64,000 bases of DNA from Haliscomenobacter sp041740695 (GCF_041740695.1 NZ_JBGSLK010000134.1:62001-126000), one strand, 5' to 3'; positions 16,541 to 25,593 are shown, numbered from the stretch's first letter. Made by a program: numbers and translations. Notes: generated from the sequence alone by a model not told the origin.

Positions 16541-17503
16541 ATGAAAACGCCTTCAGCAGAGGAATTGCGAAAAATTTATCCGGATAGCGACGGAAAACCT
16601 ATGGCGGAGAACACTTTGCAACTGGAGTGGATCGTATTGCTCAAGTTTGGTTTAGAGGCCTGTTATGATGAAATACAAGATGTATTTGTTGCCGCAGACT
16701 TGTTGTGGTATCCCGTAGAAGGCCATCCCGAAATCAATGTCGCCCCCGATGTGATGGTCGCTTTTGGCCGCCCCAAAGGCCACCGTGGATCCTATATTCA
16801 GTTTGTTGAAGAGGGCATTGCCCCTCAAGTGGTTTTTGAAATCATCTCTCCCGGTAACCGCAAAAAAGAGATGGAGAACAAACTGGCTTTTTACCAAAAA
16901 TATGGGATACAAGAATATTACACATACGATCCTCAGCGAAATATTTTTCAATGCTACATCCGCTCCGGTGAGCAATTGGTTAAATATCCAAATCTGGGTG
17001 AATGGGTTAGTCCTCGTTTAAAAGTGAAATTTGAGTGGAATGAGGTGACCTTAAACATTTTTCAGCCAGATGGTGATCCGTTTTTGTCTTACCACGAATT
17101 GCGCGAGTTCAAAAAACAAGCTGTCGGAGAATTCCAAAAAAATTGGGCCTTTCTAGCCAAAGAGCAGCGCAAACTCAGGGAACTCCAGCTACAAACCAAA
17201 TGGACTCAGGAGAACATTGATGAAGCTAAAAAAAAGATTGCCAATGCTGAGCAAAAAGCAGCCTTAGAAAAGCAAAAGGCTGAGGTGGCGGAGCAAAAAG
17301 CCGGAGTGGCAGAGCAAAAGGCTGAGGTGGCGGAGCAAAAAGCTGAAATGGCCGAAGAGAAAATTGCGATAGTTGAACAGAAAGCTGAAATGGAAAAACA
17401 GAGAGCTTTTCAAAAACTCCTGCAAGCAGGATTGAGCATCACCCTGATTGCCGAAGCCCTCAACCTTTCAATGGAAGAAGTGCAAAGATATACCGAGCGG
17501 TGA
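16541..17503 (+). CDS. Uma2-family (DUF820) putative endonuclease with repeat-built coiled-coil tail
   Basis: A 320-residue protein. Residues about 15-180 match the Uma2/DUF820 fold, a PD-(D/E)xK nuclease-like family: PDVMVAFG near 69, VVFEIISPGNRKKEMENK near 98-115 and YGIQEYYTYDP near 121. Residues about 185-290 form a long coiled coil built from seven-residue units such as AEVAEQK and AEMAEEK. The last 30 residues (FQKLLQAGLSITLIAEALN) resemble a small helix-turn-helix-like module also seen at the end of Rpn/Uma2-type proteins. The cellular role of Uma2 proteins is not established. The gene is preceded by an AT-rich, 160-base gap and ends at a perfect palindrome shared with the convergent decarboxylase gene. 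Confidence 0.8.
   Translation: MKTPSAEELRKIYPDSDGKPMAENTLQLEWIVLLKFGLEACYDEIQDVFVAADLLWYPVEGHPEINVAPDVMVAFGRPKGHRGSYIQFVEEGIAPQVVFEIISPGNRKKEMENKLAFYQKYGIQEYYTYDPQRNIFQCYIRSGEQLVKYPNLGEWVSPRLKVKFEWNEVTLNIFQPDGDPFLSYHELREFKKQAVGEFQKNWAFLAKEQRKLRELQLQTKWTQENIDEAKKKIANAEQKAALEKQKAEVAEQKAGVAEQKAEVAEQKAEMAEEKIAIVEQKAEMEKQRAFQKLLQAGLSITLIAEALNLSMEEVQRYTER
17279..17362 (+). repeat. 21-bp tandem repeat encoding coiled-coil heptads
   Basis: Four consecutive 21-base units lie inside the Uma2-family gene. Units at 17279-17299 and 17321-17341 are identical, and the units between and after them are diverged. Each encodes one AExAEQK heptad, so the coiled coil can lengthen or shorten by in-frame slippage. 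Confidence 0.8.
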
Positions 17504-17567
17504 ATGTTTTAGGGATTGACGTTTACTAAACTTTTAAAGTTTAGTAAACGTCAATCCCTAAAACATT
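17503..17567. terminator. Perfect 65-bp palindrome between convergent genes (probable bidirectional terminator)
   Basis: Two perfectly complementary 32-base arms, 17503-17534 and 17536-17567, flank a single central base. The left arm begins at the last base of the Uma2 stop codon (TGA 17501-17503), and the right arm ends within the stop codon of the minus-strand decarboxylase (17566-17568). The palindrome therefore fills the whole gap. It would form an uninterrupted hairpin in either transcript. The lack of a long U tract makes a repeat-element origin also possible. Confidence 0.75.
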
Positions 17568-19368
17568 ACTTCCAATCCCCCAACTCCCATCCAAACTCCG
17601 GCGCCACCAACTCCGGCGCATGGTGCGGCTTCTTCCGCGCATCCACGATCAGCGGCCCCCGACAGCCCCAATGTTTATGCTCCACAAAAGCATCTACTCC
17701 ATGTACATCGTGCGAAGGATTGGCGCGGGTGAACGTAACCCACACGAAATTATTCAAAGTAGCCGCCAAAAACTGCGGATCATCACACAGTACAATCAAG
17801 GGGAATCCTTCCAGCTCAGCCTGCCCCTTTAAAGCTTCGGCCAGCACCTGAACATCTGCATACGATTCATTGCTGCTAAACGCCGGCCCGCTAATCGCCA
17901 ATACCCCCGGCAAAGCCACCTGCGGCCCACCAAAACCAGTCGGCAAATTAAAAGCCAACGAGGGTAGGGTAGTGGCCAAGTCCCGGCGTTTCTCCCCTCG
18001 ACAAGCCATCACCACTTTTGAGCCCGCATTCCAGCCTGAACCCGAATAATCCAGGGTATCGATCGTGGTTTTGGTATAAAAATGCAAATCCCGTGTCCAG
18101 TCGATGCGCTCCAGCACATGCCGGAAAAAGTCCGCAATATCGTGGCAATCCAAATTCGGATCATCATCTGCCGCAGCAATCACTAGGAATTTGGCCAAAC
18201 TGGTTTGCCCCGAACCCAAAATGTGATTGGCCTGGGTCAAAATCTCCTCCGGCACCCGCTCGCGGAAGGGCATGTAACGCTCCTGCCCAATGGCCAGCAA
18301 CAAGGGGTGTACCCCCGCTGCATCCACCGCGTGAATCTGTTTGATGCCCGGGAATTCCTGAGGGGTAAGCAGTTTGACAATTTTATGGATCAGGTAGCCA
18401 AAACTGCTGTCCTCCATCGGCGGGCGACCTACCACGCTGAAATGCCACAACGCATCCTTGCGGTGGTACACTTTGTGCACATCCATCACCGGAAAATCGT
18501 GGGTCAGACTGTAATAACCCAGGTGGTCGCCAAATGGCCCTTCCGGTTTTTTCTCCCCCTTCCGTATCGTTCCAGTAATCACAAAATCAGCATCACTGGA
18601 CAGCACATACCCATCCTGCCAGGTATAGCGAAAACGCCGACCAGCCAGCATCCCCGCAAAGGTCAATTCCGACAAACCCTCAGGTAAGGGCATAATCGCT
18701 GAAAAAGCGTGCGAGGGTGGCCCACCGATAAAAACGGAGCACTTAAAATCTTCCTCGGTCTCATTGTACAAGGTGTGGTGCACCCCAATGCCCCGGTGCA
18801 ATTGATAATGCAGGCCGATTTCCTTGTTGGTGACATAGTCATTGCCGTCCAGTTGGATGCGGTACATGCCCAGGTTGGATTGCATGATGTTTTTGGAACC
18901 GGGAGGTAGGCTGAACACCTGGGGCATGGTCACAAATGCCCCACCGTCCATCGGCCAGGATTTGATCAAAGGCAACTGATCGATCGTGGTTTCGCCCCAT
19001 TGAACCGGCCCCTTGCCGATACTGCGCATGGGCAGGGCGCTCAAGGCGGTGAAAGGTGCTCCTAGATAACGACCAGGGTTTTTGAAAAAATTGGCCGGAT
19101 CGGCTTTTAGCTCAATCACCCGTTTGACTTTTTCCAGCGTATGCCTGAAAATGAAGTCTGTCCTGTCGTAGGTACCATATATATTACTCACTGCCTGAAA
19201 AGGACTGCCTTTTACTTTTTCAAATAAAATCGCTGGGCCACCTTCGTCAAAAATGCGGCGGTGGATTTCTGCCATTTCAAGATTGGGATCTACTTCTTTT
19301 TTGATGCGGAGTAGCTGGCCGTGTTTTTCCAGATCATTCACACAAGCGCGCAGGCTGGAGTAACTCAT
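17566..19368 (-). CDS. UbiD-family decarboxylase
   Basis: A 600-residue member of the UbiD family, prenylated-FMN dependent decarboxylases of aromatic or unsaturated acids. Family features include SLRACVNDLEKHGQLLRIKK at the N-terminus, EMAEIHRRIFDEGGPAILFE, the cofactor-site region IGKGPVQWGETTI and GPFGDHLGYYS. The size and sequence resemble the copies annotated in Bacteroidota as menaquinone-pathway decarboxylases, but the substrate is not readable here. The start was placed at ATG 19368 (MSYSSLRAC). A longer frame to 19440 exists, but a promoter -7 box at 19398-19405 on this strand would put the transcription start near 19391, inside that extension. No UbiX-like prenyltransferase lies nearby. 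Confidence 0.85.
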   Translation of the reverse strand: MSYSSLRACVNDLEKHGQLLRIKKEVDPNLEMAEIHRRIFDEGGPAILFEKVKGSPFQAVSNIYGTYDRTDFIFRHTLEKVKRVIELKADPANFFKNPGRYLGAPFTALSALPMRSIGKGPVQWGETTIDQLPLIKSWPMDGGAFVTMPQVFSLPPGSKNIMQSNLGMYRIQLDGNDYVTNKEIGLHYQLHRGIGVHHTLYNETEEDFKCSVFIGGPPSHAFSAIMPLPEGLSELTFAGMLAGRRFRYTWQDGYVLSSDADFVITGTIRKGEKKPEGPFGDHLGYYSLTHDFPVMDVHKVYHRKDALWHFSVVGRPPMEDSSFGYLIHKIVKLLTPQEFPGIKQIHAVDAAGVHPLLLAIGQERYMPFRERVPEEILTQANHILGSGQTSLAKFLVIAAADDDPNLDCHDIADFFRHVLERIDWTRDLHFYTKTTIDTLDYSGSGWNAGSKVVMACRGEKRRDLATTLPSLAFNLPTGFGGPQVALPGVLAISGPAFSSNESYADVQVLAEALKGQAELEGFPLIVLCDDPQFLAATLNNFVWVTFTRANPSHDVHGVDAFVEHKHWGCRGPLIVDARKKPHHAPELVAPEFGWELGDWK

Positions 19369-19397
19369 TGTTGATTCGTTTATGTCTGTGCAAGCAA

Positions 19398-19427
19398 CAA
19401 AAATAAGCAGGAAGAGTTTTTGCACAA
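19398..19427 (-). promoter_or_regulatory. Promoter of the UbiD-family gene
   Basis: On the minus strand TATTTTTG (19405-19398) matches the -7 consensus TAnnTTTG, and TTG at 19427-19425 lies 19 bases upstream of it in the -33 position. The predicted transcription start near 19391 leaves a short leader before ATG 19368. The rest of the 235-base divergent gap toward thyA holds TACCTTTC at 19563, a one-mismatch -7 box that could serve thyA. Confidence 0.55.
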
Positions 19428-19603
19428 GAGGTATTCCCAATAATTACAGAATCAGCACAAAAGGAGTCAAACAAGGGCTAAAATCCCTAATCATATTGAA
19501 AAAAATCATTGCAATGCCGCAAATTCCTGCAAAAGCATGACCATTTTTTCATTAATCCTTTTTACCTTTCGCCGTCCAAACAAGAATAAACAAAAACACC
19601 GAT

Positions 19604-20509
19604 ATGCAGCAGTACCATAGACTGCTTCAGCACATCCTGGAAAATGGAGTACGCAAGCATGACCGTACCGGTACAGGCACCATCAGTGTTTTTGGTTATC
19701 AAATGAGGTTTGACCTCAATCAAGGATTCCCACTAATCACCACGAAAAAAGTACATGTCAAATCCATCATCCACGAGTTGTTGTGGTTCCTCAAAGGGGA
19801 TACCAATATCCAATACCTCGTACAAAATGGAGTAGGCATTTGGAATGAATGGCCCTTTCAGTTTTGGTTGCAAAACCATCATCCTGAATTGGCAACCGAA
19901 AAATACAGCCCAGCTTGGAAAGACAAGCTCGGCGCATTCGTGGAGCGCATCAAAACCGACGACGATTTTGCGGCCCAATGGGGAAACCTCGGGCCGGTTT
20001 ACGGTCAACAATGGCGCAACTTTGAAGGTGTGGATCAAATTGTACAAGTGGTAAACGACATCCGCCGCAACCCTGATTCACGGCGTTTGTTGGTGTCGGC
20101 CTGGAATCCTAAAGACATTCCAGTGATGGTCAAATCGGGTTTACCCCCCTGTCACGCCCTGTTCCAGTTTTATGTGGCGGATGGTAAACTCTCTTGTCAG
20201 CTGTATCAACGTTCTGCCGATGTATTTCTCGGCGTTCCTTTCAATATTGCTTCCTATGCCTTGCTCACTTTGATGATGGCACAAGTATGTGGCCTGCAAG
20301 CCGGTGAATTCATTCATTCATTTGGCGACGCACACTTATACCTCAATCACCTCGAGCAAGCCCAACTCCAACTTTCCCGCGAACCACGACCCCTCCCAAA
20401 AATGAAATTGAACCCCGCTATTAATGAAATCTTTGATTTTCAATACCGTGATTTTTTGCTCAGCGACTACGACCCATACCCCGCCATTAAAGCCGAAGTA
20501 TCGGTGTAA
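19604..20509 (+). CDS. thyA: Thymidylate synthase
   Basis: A 301-residue ThyA enzyme that converts dUMP to dTMP using methylene-tetrahydrofolate. The start, MQQYHRLLQHILENGVRKHD followed by RTGTGTISVFG, is canonical. The active-site segment is SGLPPCHALFQFY with the catalytic Cys near residue 182, followed by the dUMP-binding QRSADVFLGVPFNIASY and the C-terminal FGDAHLYLNH. It is longer than the 264-residue E. coli type because of an insertion at about residues 85-125 (FWLQNHHPELATEKYSPAW), as in the Lactobacillus type. Dihydrofolate reductase, often the next gene, is absent here. A hairpin follows the stop codon, and the next gene has its own promoter. Confidence 0.96.
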   Translation: MQQYHRLLQHILENGVRKHDRTGTGTISVFGYQMRFDLNQGFPLITTKKVHVKSIIHELLWFLKGDTNIQYLVQNGVGIWNEWPFQFWLQNHHPELATEKYSPAWKDKLGAFVERIKTDDDFAAQWGNLGPVYGQQWRNFEGVDQIVQVVNDIRRNPDSRRLLVSAWNPKDIPVMVKSGLPPCHALFQFYVADGKLSCQLYQRSADVFLGVPFNIASYALLTLMMAQVCGLQAGEFIHSFGDAHLYLNHLEQAQLQLSREPRPLPKMKLNPAINEIFDFQYRDFLLSDYDPYPAIKAEVSV

Positions 20510-20515
20510 ATGCAA

Positions 20516-20560
20516 GAAAGACCGATTTATTTAGAGTTGATCTAAATAACTACGTCTTTC
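20516..20560 (+). terminator. Hairpin after thyA
   Basis: GAAAGAC (20516-20522) pairs with GTCTTTC (20554-20560), and inside it TTATTTAGA (20527-20535) pairs with TCTAAATAA (20541-20549). The long imperfect stem just after the thyA stop is a probable terminator, separating thyA from the actA promoter that follows at once. Confidence 0.55.
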
Positions 20561-20568
20561 CTTAAAAG

Positions 20569-20601
20569 TTTGTTAAAAAGATATAGCTAATTATATCTTT
20601 G
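20569..20601 (+). promoter_or_regulatory. Promoter of the act-cox respiratory operon
   Basis: TTTG at 20569-20572, a 21-base spacer and TATCTTTG at 20594-20601 match the Bacteroidota primary sigma consensus (TTTG, 19-23 bases, TAnnTTTG) without mismatch. The expected start is near 20608, giving a leader of about 55 bases before actA. This is the clearest promoter in the window. Confidence 0.8.
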
Positions 20602-20663
20602 CGCTGACTGAAAAATGACAGTTTATACAATCTTGTTATACTAGGTTATAAAACGCAAGTACG

Positions 20664-22088
20664 ATGATATTTAAGTCTCTGACTAGCCGAGTACTGCTCA
20701 TTGCATCTCTATTGCTCAGTACCATGGCAATGTACGGCCAAGGTGTGGCAAAGGGCGATGACAAGGCGGGGAAAACCGTTTTCCAGAACAATTGTGCCTC
20801 TTGTCACAACAAGAACATGAAGAGTGACCTTACTGGTCCTGCTCTAGGCGGTGTAGAAGAGCGTTGGGCTGCTTACCCACGCACCGATTTGTACAAATGG
20901 ATCCGCAACTCTCAATCCATGATCAACACCCATCCACGGGGCAAAGAACTGTGGGCCAAATGGCAACCAACCGTGATGAATAGCTTCAACGGCTTGAGTG
21001 ATCAGGACATCGAGAACATCCTGGCGTATATCCAGTGTATGTACGATGGCTCTTGTGACCCAGCTGCTGCTGCTGCTGCCGGTGGAGTTGCTGCCGGTGG
21101 ACCAGCTAAGCCTAAGAACAACACCATGTTGTTCATCTTGCTGGCAGGTATCCTGGGTATTTTTGCAGTTGTACTTGCGCGCATCCTGTCCAACCTCAAG
21201 TACATGTTGGCGGTGAAGGAAGGTCAAGCTGCTGAACGCCAAAGCCTGAAGCAAATCCTGCTCAGCAAAAGTGTCATTGCCTTCGCCTTGTTCGCAGCCG
21301 TTGTTTTAGGTGGCTACACTACGGTGAATCAAGCAATTTCATTGGGCCGCCAGCAAGGTTATCAGCCCGATCAGCCGATCAAATTTTCGCACGCCACCCA
21401 CTCAGGTTTACACAAAATTGATTGTAACTACTGCCATGATAGCGCACGTAAGAGCAAACACTCTGCTATTCCTGCAGCGAACACCTGTATGAACTGTCAC
21501 CGCGCCATCAAAGTAGGTTCCAAATACGGTACTGCGGAATTGACCAAAATTTTTGCTTCGATCGGTTACGATCCTAGAGCAGACAAATACATCGAGAATT
21601 ACGAAAACCTCTCCGAGGACGACATCAAGAGTACCTATACCGCATGGATTGAAGACAACGCGATCCAAGGTGGTAAATCTCCTGATGCGGCCGTCAAAGA
21701 AGGTGGTTTGCAATGGGACGCCATCAAAGAAGCTTTGACTGATGCCAAAACTGGCGATAAAAAAATTCAAGGTCCAATTGAGTGGGTGCGCATCCACAAC
21801 TTGCCAGACCATGTTTATTTCAACCACGCTCAACACGTTTCAGTAGGTCAGGTAGCCTGCCAAACTTGCCACGGCAAAGTGGAAAACATGGACTTGTTGC
21901 AGCAACATGCGCCCCTGTCGATGGGCTGGTGTATCAACTGCCACCGCCAAACGGAGGTCAAGTTTGCCGACAACGGGTACTACAATAGCTACTACGCGAA
22001 ATTCCACAAGGAGCTTCAAGAAGGTACGCGGAAAAAAGTAACCGTTGAAGACATTGGCGGTTTGGAATGCCAAAAATGCCATTATTAA
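20664..22088 (+). CDS. actA: Alternative complex III subunit A, multihaem cytochrome c
   Basis: A 474-residue multihaem c-type cytochrome of alternative complex III, the quinol:electron-acceptor oxidoreductase that replaces bc1. Six CxxCH motifs are present: CASCH near residue 44 in a separate N-terminal mono-haem domain, then CNYCH (254), CMNCH (275), CQTCH (399), CINCH (423) and CQKCH (469) in the pentahaem domain. An N-terminal signal peptide (LLIASLLLSTMAMYGQ) exports it. Two membrane helices (about 153-175 and 204-226) separate the two haem parts. It is the first gene of actABCDEF, behind a strong promoter. Electrons would flow from the ActB iron-sulfur clusters and quinol site through these haems toward ActE and the oxidase. 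Confidence 0.93.
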   Translation: MIFKSLTSRVLLIASLLLSTMAMYGQGVAKGDDKAGKTVFQNNCASCHNKNMKSDLTGPALGGVEERWAAYPRTDLYKWIRNSQSMINTHPRGKELWAKWQPTVMNSFNGLSDQDIENILAYIQCMYDGSCDPAAAAAAGGVAAGGPAKPKNNTMLFILLAGILGIFAVVLARILSNLKYMLAVKEGQAAERQSLKQILLSKSVIAFALFAAVVLGGYTTVNQAISLGRQQGYQPDQPIKFSHATHSGLHKIDCNYCHDSARKSKHSAIPAANTCMNCHRAIKVGSKYGTAELTKIFASIGYDPRADKYIENYENLSEDDIKSTYTAWIEDNAIQGGKSPDAAVKEGGLQWDAIKEALTDAKTGDKKIQGPIEWVRIHNLPDHVYFNHAQHVSVGQVACQTCHGKVENMDLLQQHAPLSMGWCINCHRQTEVKFADNGYYNSYYAKFHKELQEGTRKKVTVEDIGGLECQKCHY

Positions 22089-22188
22089 CCCACGACTAAA
22101 GTCATGGGCTAGACCCACCCCACGGATTTATCCGTGGGAGGGTATAACCCCGGTCTAACCCACGAATTTATTCGTGGGTTAGACCGGG
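22089..22188. repeat. Cluster of three CCCACG-TTTA-CGTGGG type palindromes
   Basis: Three hairpins lie between actA and actB: CCCACGAC/GTCATGGG (22089-22108, one mismatch), CCCACGGATTTATCCGTGGG (22119-22138, perfect) and an 18-bp perfect stem around a TTTA loop (22149-22166 and 22171-22188) that includes AACCCACGAA/TTCGTGGGTT. The same family recurs at 25562 and 35038-35190. They look like REP-type intergenic elements and could stabilise or process the long transcript. Confidence 0.8.
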
Positions 22189-22261
22189 AAAAGCCTAGAC
22201 AGAGGCATATGCGATATAACCCGCCCAGCGGGTCTTCGGATAACCAGACGCATCAACTCAG

Positions 22262-25200
22262 ATGAAAAACCAAAATAAAGAAATCTGGATCGGTACAGAT
22301 CAAATTGCCAACGATCCGATTTACAACGAGATCACCAATCAGGAGTTTTACGAGCGGCCATTATCTGAGCAATTGGCTGACGACAAAACGATGGACCTGA
22401 ACGCCAATCGCCGCGACTTCCTCAAGTACCTCGGTTTTGGCCTTGGTGCAGCAACTATTGCTGCCAGCTGTGATATTCCAATCAAAAAAGCGATCCCCTA
22501 CGTCGTCAAACCTGACGAAATAGTACCCGGGGTAGCTACCTATTATGCCTCTTCCTTTGTGAACGGGGGTGACTATTGTGCCATTTTGGTGAAGACCCGT
22601 GAAGGTCGCCCCATCAAAGTGGAAGGCAATAGTCTTTCCAGCGTTACCAAGGGAGGGACCAGCGCACGGGCACAAGCCAGTGTGTTGAGTTTGTACGACT
22701 CTAACCGTTTCGACGGCCCTTACCGTGTAAAAGGTGGTAAGGTAGATCGGGCGGACGCCAGATTCGGCAAAGGCCCATCGCTCGCGGAAATCGACCGTGA
22801 AATTGCGGCAAAACTGAATAGTGGAAGCCGGGTTCGCATTGTGGCACCCACCATTCTAAGCCCAATGACCAAGCAGGCGATTGCTGATTTCCAGGCAGCT
22901 TACACCAATACCGAAGTAGTCATCTACGACCCAGCTTCCAGCTCTGCTTTGTTGCAAGCCAACGAGCAGTGTTTTGGTCAAGCGGTAGTGCCAGCTTACA
23001 GCTTCGATAAAGCTGAAGTCATTGTTGGTTTTGAGTGCGACTTTTTGGGCAGCTGGGTATCTCCAGTTGAATTTGCTACCCAATACATTCAAAACCGCAA
23101 GATCACCGACGTAAAACAAACCAAGATGTCTCGCCACTACCAAGTGGAGGCGCACTTGAGTTTGACCGGCTCCAATGCCGATAACCGGATTTTGGTGAAA
23201 CCTTCTCATCAAGGAGCTGCCGTTGTTGCACTGCACAACGAAGTTGCTGCCTTGACGGGTGGTGCCAGAGTTTCTGGACCATCCCTTCCTGCGGAAACCG
23301 CAGCGAAGTTCAAAGCTGTTGCGAAGGATCTGGTTGCTTCCAAAGGCAAAGCCCTGGTGGTTTCCGGTTCAAACAACACTGGCGAACAAATCCTAGTGAA
23401 CTCCATCAACGCGATGTTGGATTCTTATGGCAATACCATCACTTTTGCCAATGCTTCCAACCAACGCCAGGGTCAGGATAAAAATGTACAAAAGCTGGTT
23501 AGAGATATGGCTGCTGGCCAAGTCGACGCGGTATTTTTCTTCGACGGAGTCAATCCTGCTTATGACCTGCCCAATAGCGATAAATTCCGCGATGCCATTG
23601 CCAAAGTGAAATTGAAAGTTTCTTTTGCGATTGCACCCAACGAAACTGTGCTGCTTTGTGATTATGTGTTACCTACCAATCACTACCTCGAAAGCTGGGG
23701 TGATGCGGAACCAAAGCAAGGCCACTACAGTTTGATCCAACCCACGATTGCTCCTTTGTTCAAAACCCGTCAGTCTGAAGAGACTTTGTTGACTTGGGCG
23801 AAAAGCGACAAGTTGAACAAGGATTCCGAGCAGCCGATGTACGATTATTTGGTGGCTTTCTGGGAAGCCAACATCTTCACCAAACAAAGCCGCTTTGCGA
23901 CGTTCCAAAGCTTCTGGGACAGCACCTTGCACGATGGTATCTTTGAAGTACCTTCCTCGGTGGTTCCTGAGTTCGGTTTCGGCGGTGACGTAGCTGCTGC
24001 TGCTGCAAAAGTGCGCAAACCTGGCGCTGATGGTTTGGAACTCGCTTTTTTTGAAACAGTCAACTTGGGTGATGGCAAATACGCCAACAACCCTTGGTTG
24101 CAAGAAATGCCCGATCCAGTTGCCCGTACGGTATGGGGCAACAACCTGGCCGTTCCACTCAAGTACGAAGGTGGCATCCGCTTCAAAGCCCTGAATGACC
24201 TCAACCAACGCGAAATGTACGGTTCTGCCGATTTTGTTGAAGTTGAAGCCAAAGGACAAAAAGTAACCACTACTGCCGTACGCCAGTTTGGTCAAATGTG
24301 GGACACTGTTGGTTTGGCCATCGGTTATGGTCGCGAATGCACTGGTTACCAGGGCCGCGCAATTGGGGACAAAGTGGGTGTCAATGTTTATCCGATGATG
24401 AGCATCGACTCAGACGGCAACACCCAGTACTATGCACTAAGTGCCAAAGTATCTGAATCAGTCGGAAAAGACAAAGACTTTGCTTGTGTACAATACCACC
24501 ACGGTATGGGTATGACTGGCAAAGATAAAGATGGCAAACAGATCAAAGCCAGCGATGGCAAAGACCTGAACCTGGACGAACACACTTCAATGACCCTTGG
24601 TGCTGGTTACCAGGGCGGTATTGTGGATCGTTCGATCATCTACAAAAGCAACATCAAAGAGTTGCCGGAACTGGCTGAGAAAATCAAGGAGAAACGCACT
24701 GAGGCTCAACACCTCAACGATCAAACCCTCTATCCATTTGACAAATTTGTAGCTGATCGCTACAGCCAGTCACAATGGTGGGCGATGCACGTTGACCTGA
24801 GTGCCTGTATCGGTTGCGGGGCTTGTCAGGTAGCTTGTGTGGCGGAAAACAACGTACCTGTTGTAGGTAAGTTTGAAGTATCCCGCCACCACGAAATGAG
24901 CTGGTTGCGCATCGACCGTTACTTCTTTGGCGATTACGAAACGCCAAACGTGGTTTACCAACCGATGATGTGCCAGCACTGCGACAACGCTCCTTGTGAA
25001 AACGTTTGTCCGGTAAACGCCACCAACCACAGTTCCGAAGGTTTGAACCAAATGTCGTACAACCGTTGTATTGGTACCCGTTACTGCGCCAACAACTGTC
25101 CTTATAAAGTACGTCGCTTCAACTGGTTGGATTATACCACTGCCGATATTTTCCCAATCAACGAGAACCACATCAACGGTGAAGAACTGCCTTACACTGC

Positions 25201-25531
25201 TGACAACCTGATGCGTATGGTGTTGAACCCAGACGTAACGGTACGCTCTCGCGGGGTAATCGAAAAATGTAGTTTCTGCGTACAACGCATCCAGGAAGGT
25301 AAACTGACTGCGAAGCGTGAAGGCCGCAAACTGAATCAAAATGATGTTAAAACTGCTTGCCAAACGGCTTGTCCTACCGGTGCCATCGTATTCGGTGACC
25401 GCAATGACAAAACTGCCGAAGTCAGCAAGCGGATGGAGCATCCGTTGAACTACCTCGCACTCGAGGAAATCAACGTACAATCTTCGGTAAACTACCAGGC
25501 TAAGGTTGTCAACCGGAACGAAGCTGTATAA
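22262..25531 (+). CDS. actB: Alternative complex III subunit B, molybdopterin-like/iron-sulfur fusion
   Basis: A 1089-residue periplasm-facing fusion. Near residues 42-64, NRRDFLKYLGFGLGAATIA is a twin-arginine signal. Residues about 65-800 have the molybdopterin oxidoreductase fold, which in this complex is known to lack the Mo cofactor. Residues about 838-1075 are a ferredoxin-type domain with four cluster motifs: CIGCGACQVACVAENNVP, CQHCDNAPCENVCP, CIGTRYCANNCP and CSFCVQRIQ...CQTACPTGAI. One motif has Thr in place of a Cys (CIGTRYC), which is usual in this subunit family. In alternative complex III this subunit is thought to connect the quinol site to the ActA haems. It follows actA after 173 bases filled with palindromic elements. 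Confidence 0.93.
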   Translation: MKNQNKEIWIGTDQIANDPIYNEITNQEFYERPLSEQLADDKTMDLNANRRDFLKYLGFGLGAATIAASCDIPIKKAIPYVVKPDEIVPGVATYYASSFVNGGDYCAILVKTREGRPIKVEGNSLSSVTKGGTSARAQASVLSLYDSNRFDGPYRVKGGKVDRADARFGKGPSLAEIDREIAAKLNSGSRVRIVAPTILSPMTKQAIADFQAAYTNTEVVIYDPASSSALLQANEQCFGQAVVPAYSFDKAEVIVGFECDFLGSWVSPVEFATQYIQNRKITDVKQTKMSRHYQVEAHLSLTGSNADNRILVKPSHQGAAVVALHNEVAALTGGARVSGPSLPAETAAKFKAVAKDLVASKGKALVVSGSNNTGEQILVNSINAMLDSYGNTITFANASNQRQGQDKNVQKLVRDMAAGQVDAVFFFDGVNPAYDLPNSDKFRDAIAKVKLKVSFAIAPNETVLLCDYVLPTNHYLESWGDAEPKQGHYSLIQPTIAPLFKTRQSEETLLTWAKSDKLNKDSEQPMYDYLVAFWEANIFTKQSRFATFQSFWDSTLHDGIFEVPSSVVPEFGFGGDVAAAAAKVRKPGADGLELAFFETVNLGDGKYANNPWLQEMPDPVARTVWGNNLAVPLKYEGGIRFKALNDLNQREMYGSADFVEVEAKGQKVTTTAVRQFGQMWDTVGLAIGYGRECTGYQGRAIGDKVGVNVYPMMSIDSDGNTQYYALSAKVSESVGKDKDFACVQYHHGMGMTGKDKDGKQIKASDGKDLNLDEHTSMTLGAGYQGGIVDRSIIYKSNIKELPELAEKIKEKRTEAQHLNDQTLYPFDKFVADRYSQSQWWAMHVDLSACIGCGACQVACVAENNVPVVGKFEVSRHHEMSWLRIDRYFFGDYETPNVVYQPMMCQHCDNAPCENVCPVNATNHSSEGLNQMSYNRCIGTRYCANNCPYKVRRFNWLDYTTADIFPINENHINGEELPYTADNLMRMVLNPDVTVRSRGVIEKCSFCVQRIQEGKLTAKREGRKLNQNDVKTACQTACPTGAIVFGDRNDKTAEVSKRMEHPLNYLALEEINVQSSVNYQAKVVNRNEAV

Positions 25532-25561
25532 ACCTACATTATTAACCTAGGACTTTTTTAA

Positions 25562-25577
25562 CCACGGTCAGCCGTGG
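25562..25577. repeat. Short palindrome before actC
   Basis: CCACGG (25562-25567) pairs with CCGTGG (25572-25577) around TCAG, 16 bases before the actC ATG. The outer sequence matches the CCCACG/CGTGGG family found before actB and before the second subunit III gene, but the TTTA loop is replaced. Confidence 0.5.
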
Positions 25578-25593
25578 GATTAACAATAAAATC

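Noticed and set aside
17279..17362. Regular 21-bp repeats as a possible CRISPR array
   Set aside because: Units are contiguous without spacers, in frame, and encode a coiled coil inside a gene.
19369..19440. N-terminal extension of the UbiD-family gene with a signal-like segment
   Set aside because: The -7 box at 19398-19405 lies inside it, and family members begin at the SLRACVNDLEKHG segment.
22089..22188. Palindromes between actA and actB as terminators
   Set aside because: None is followed by a T tract, the stems are shared with other junctions of the operon, and the downstream genes belong to the same complex.
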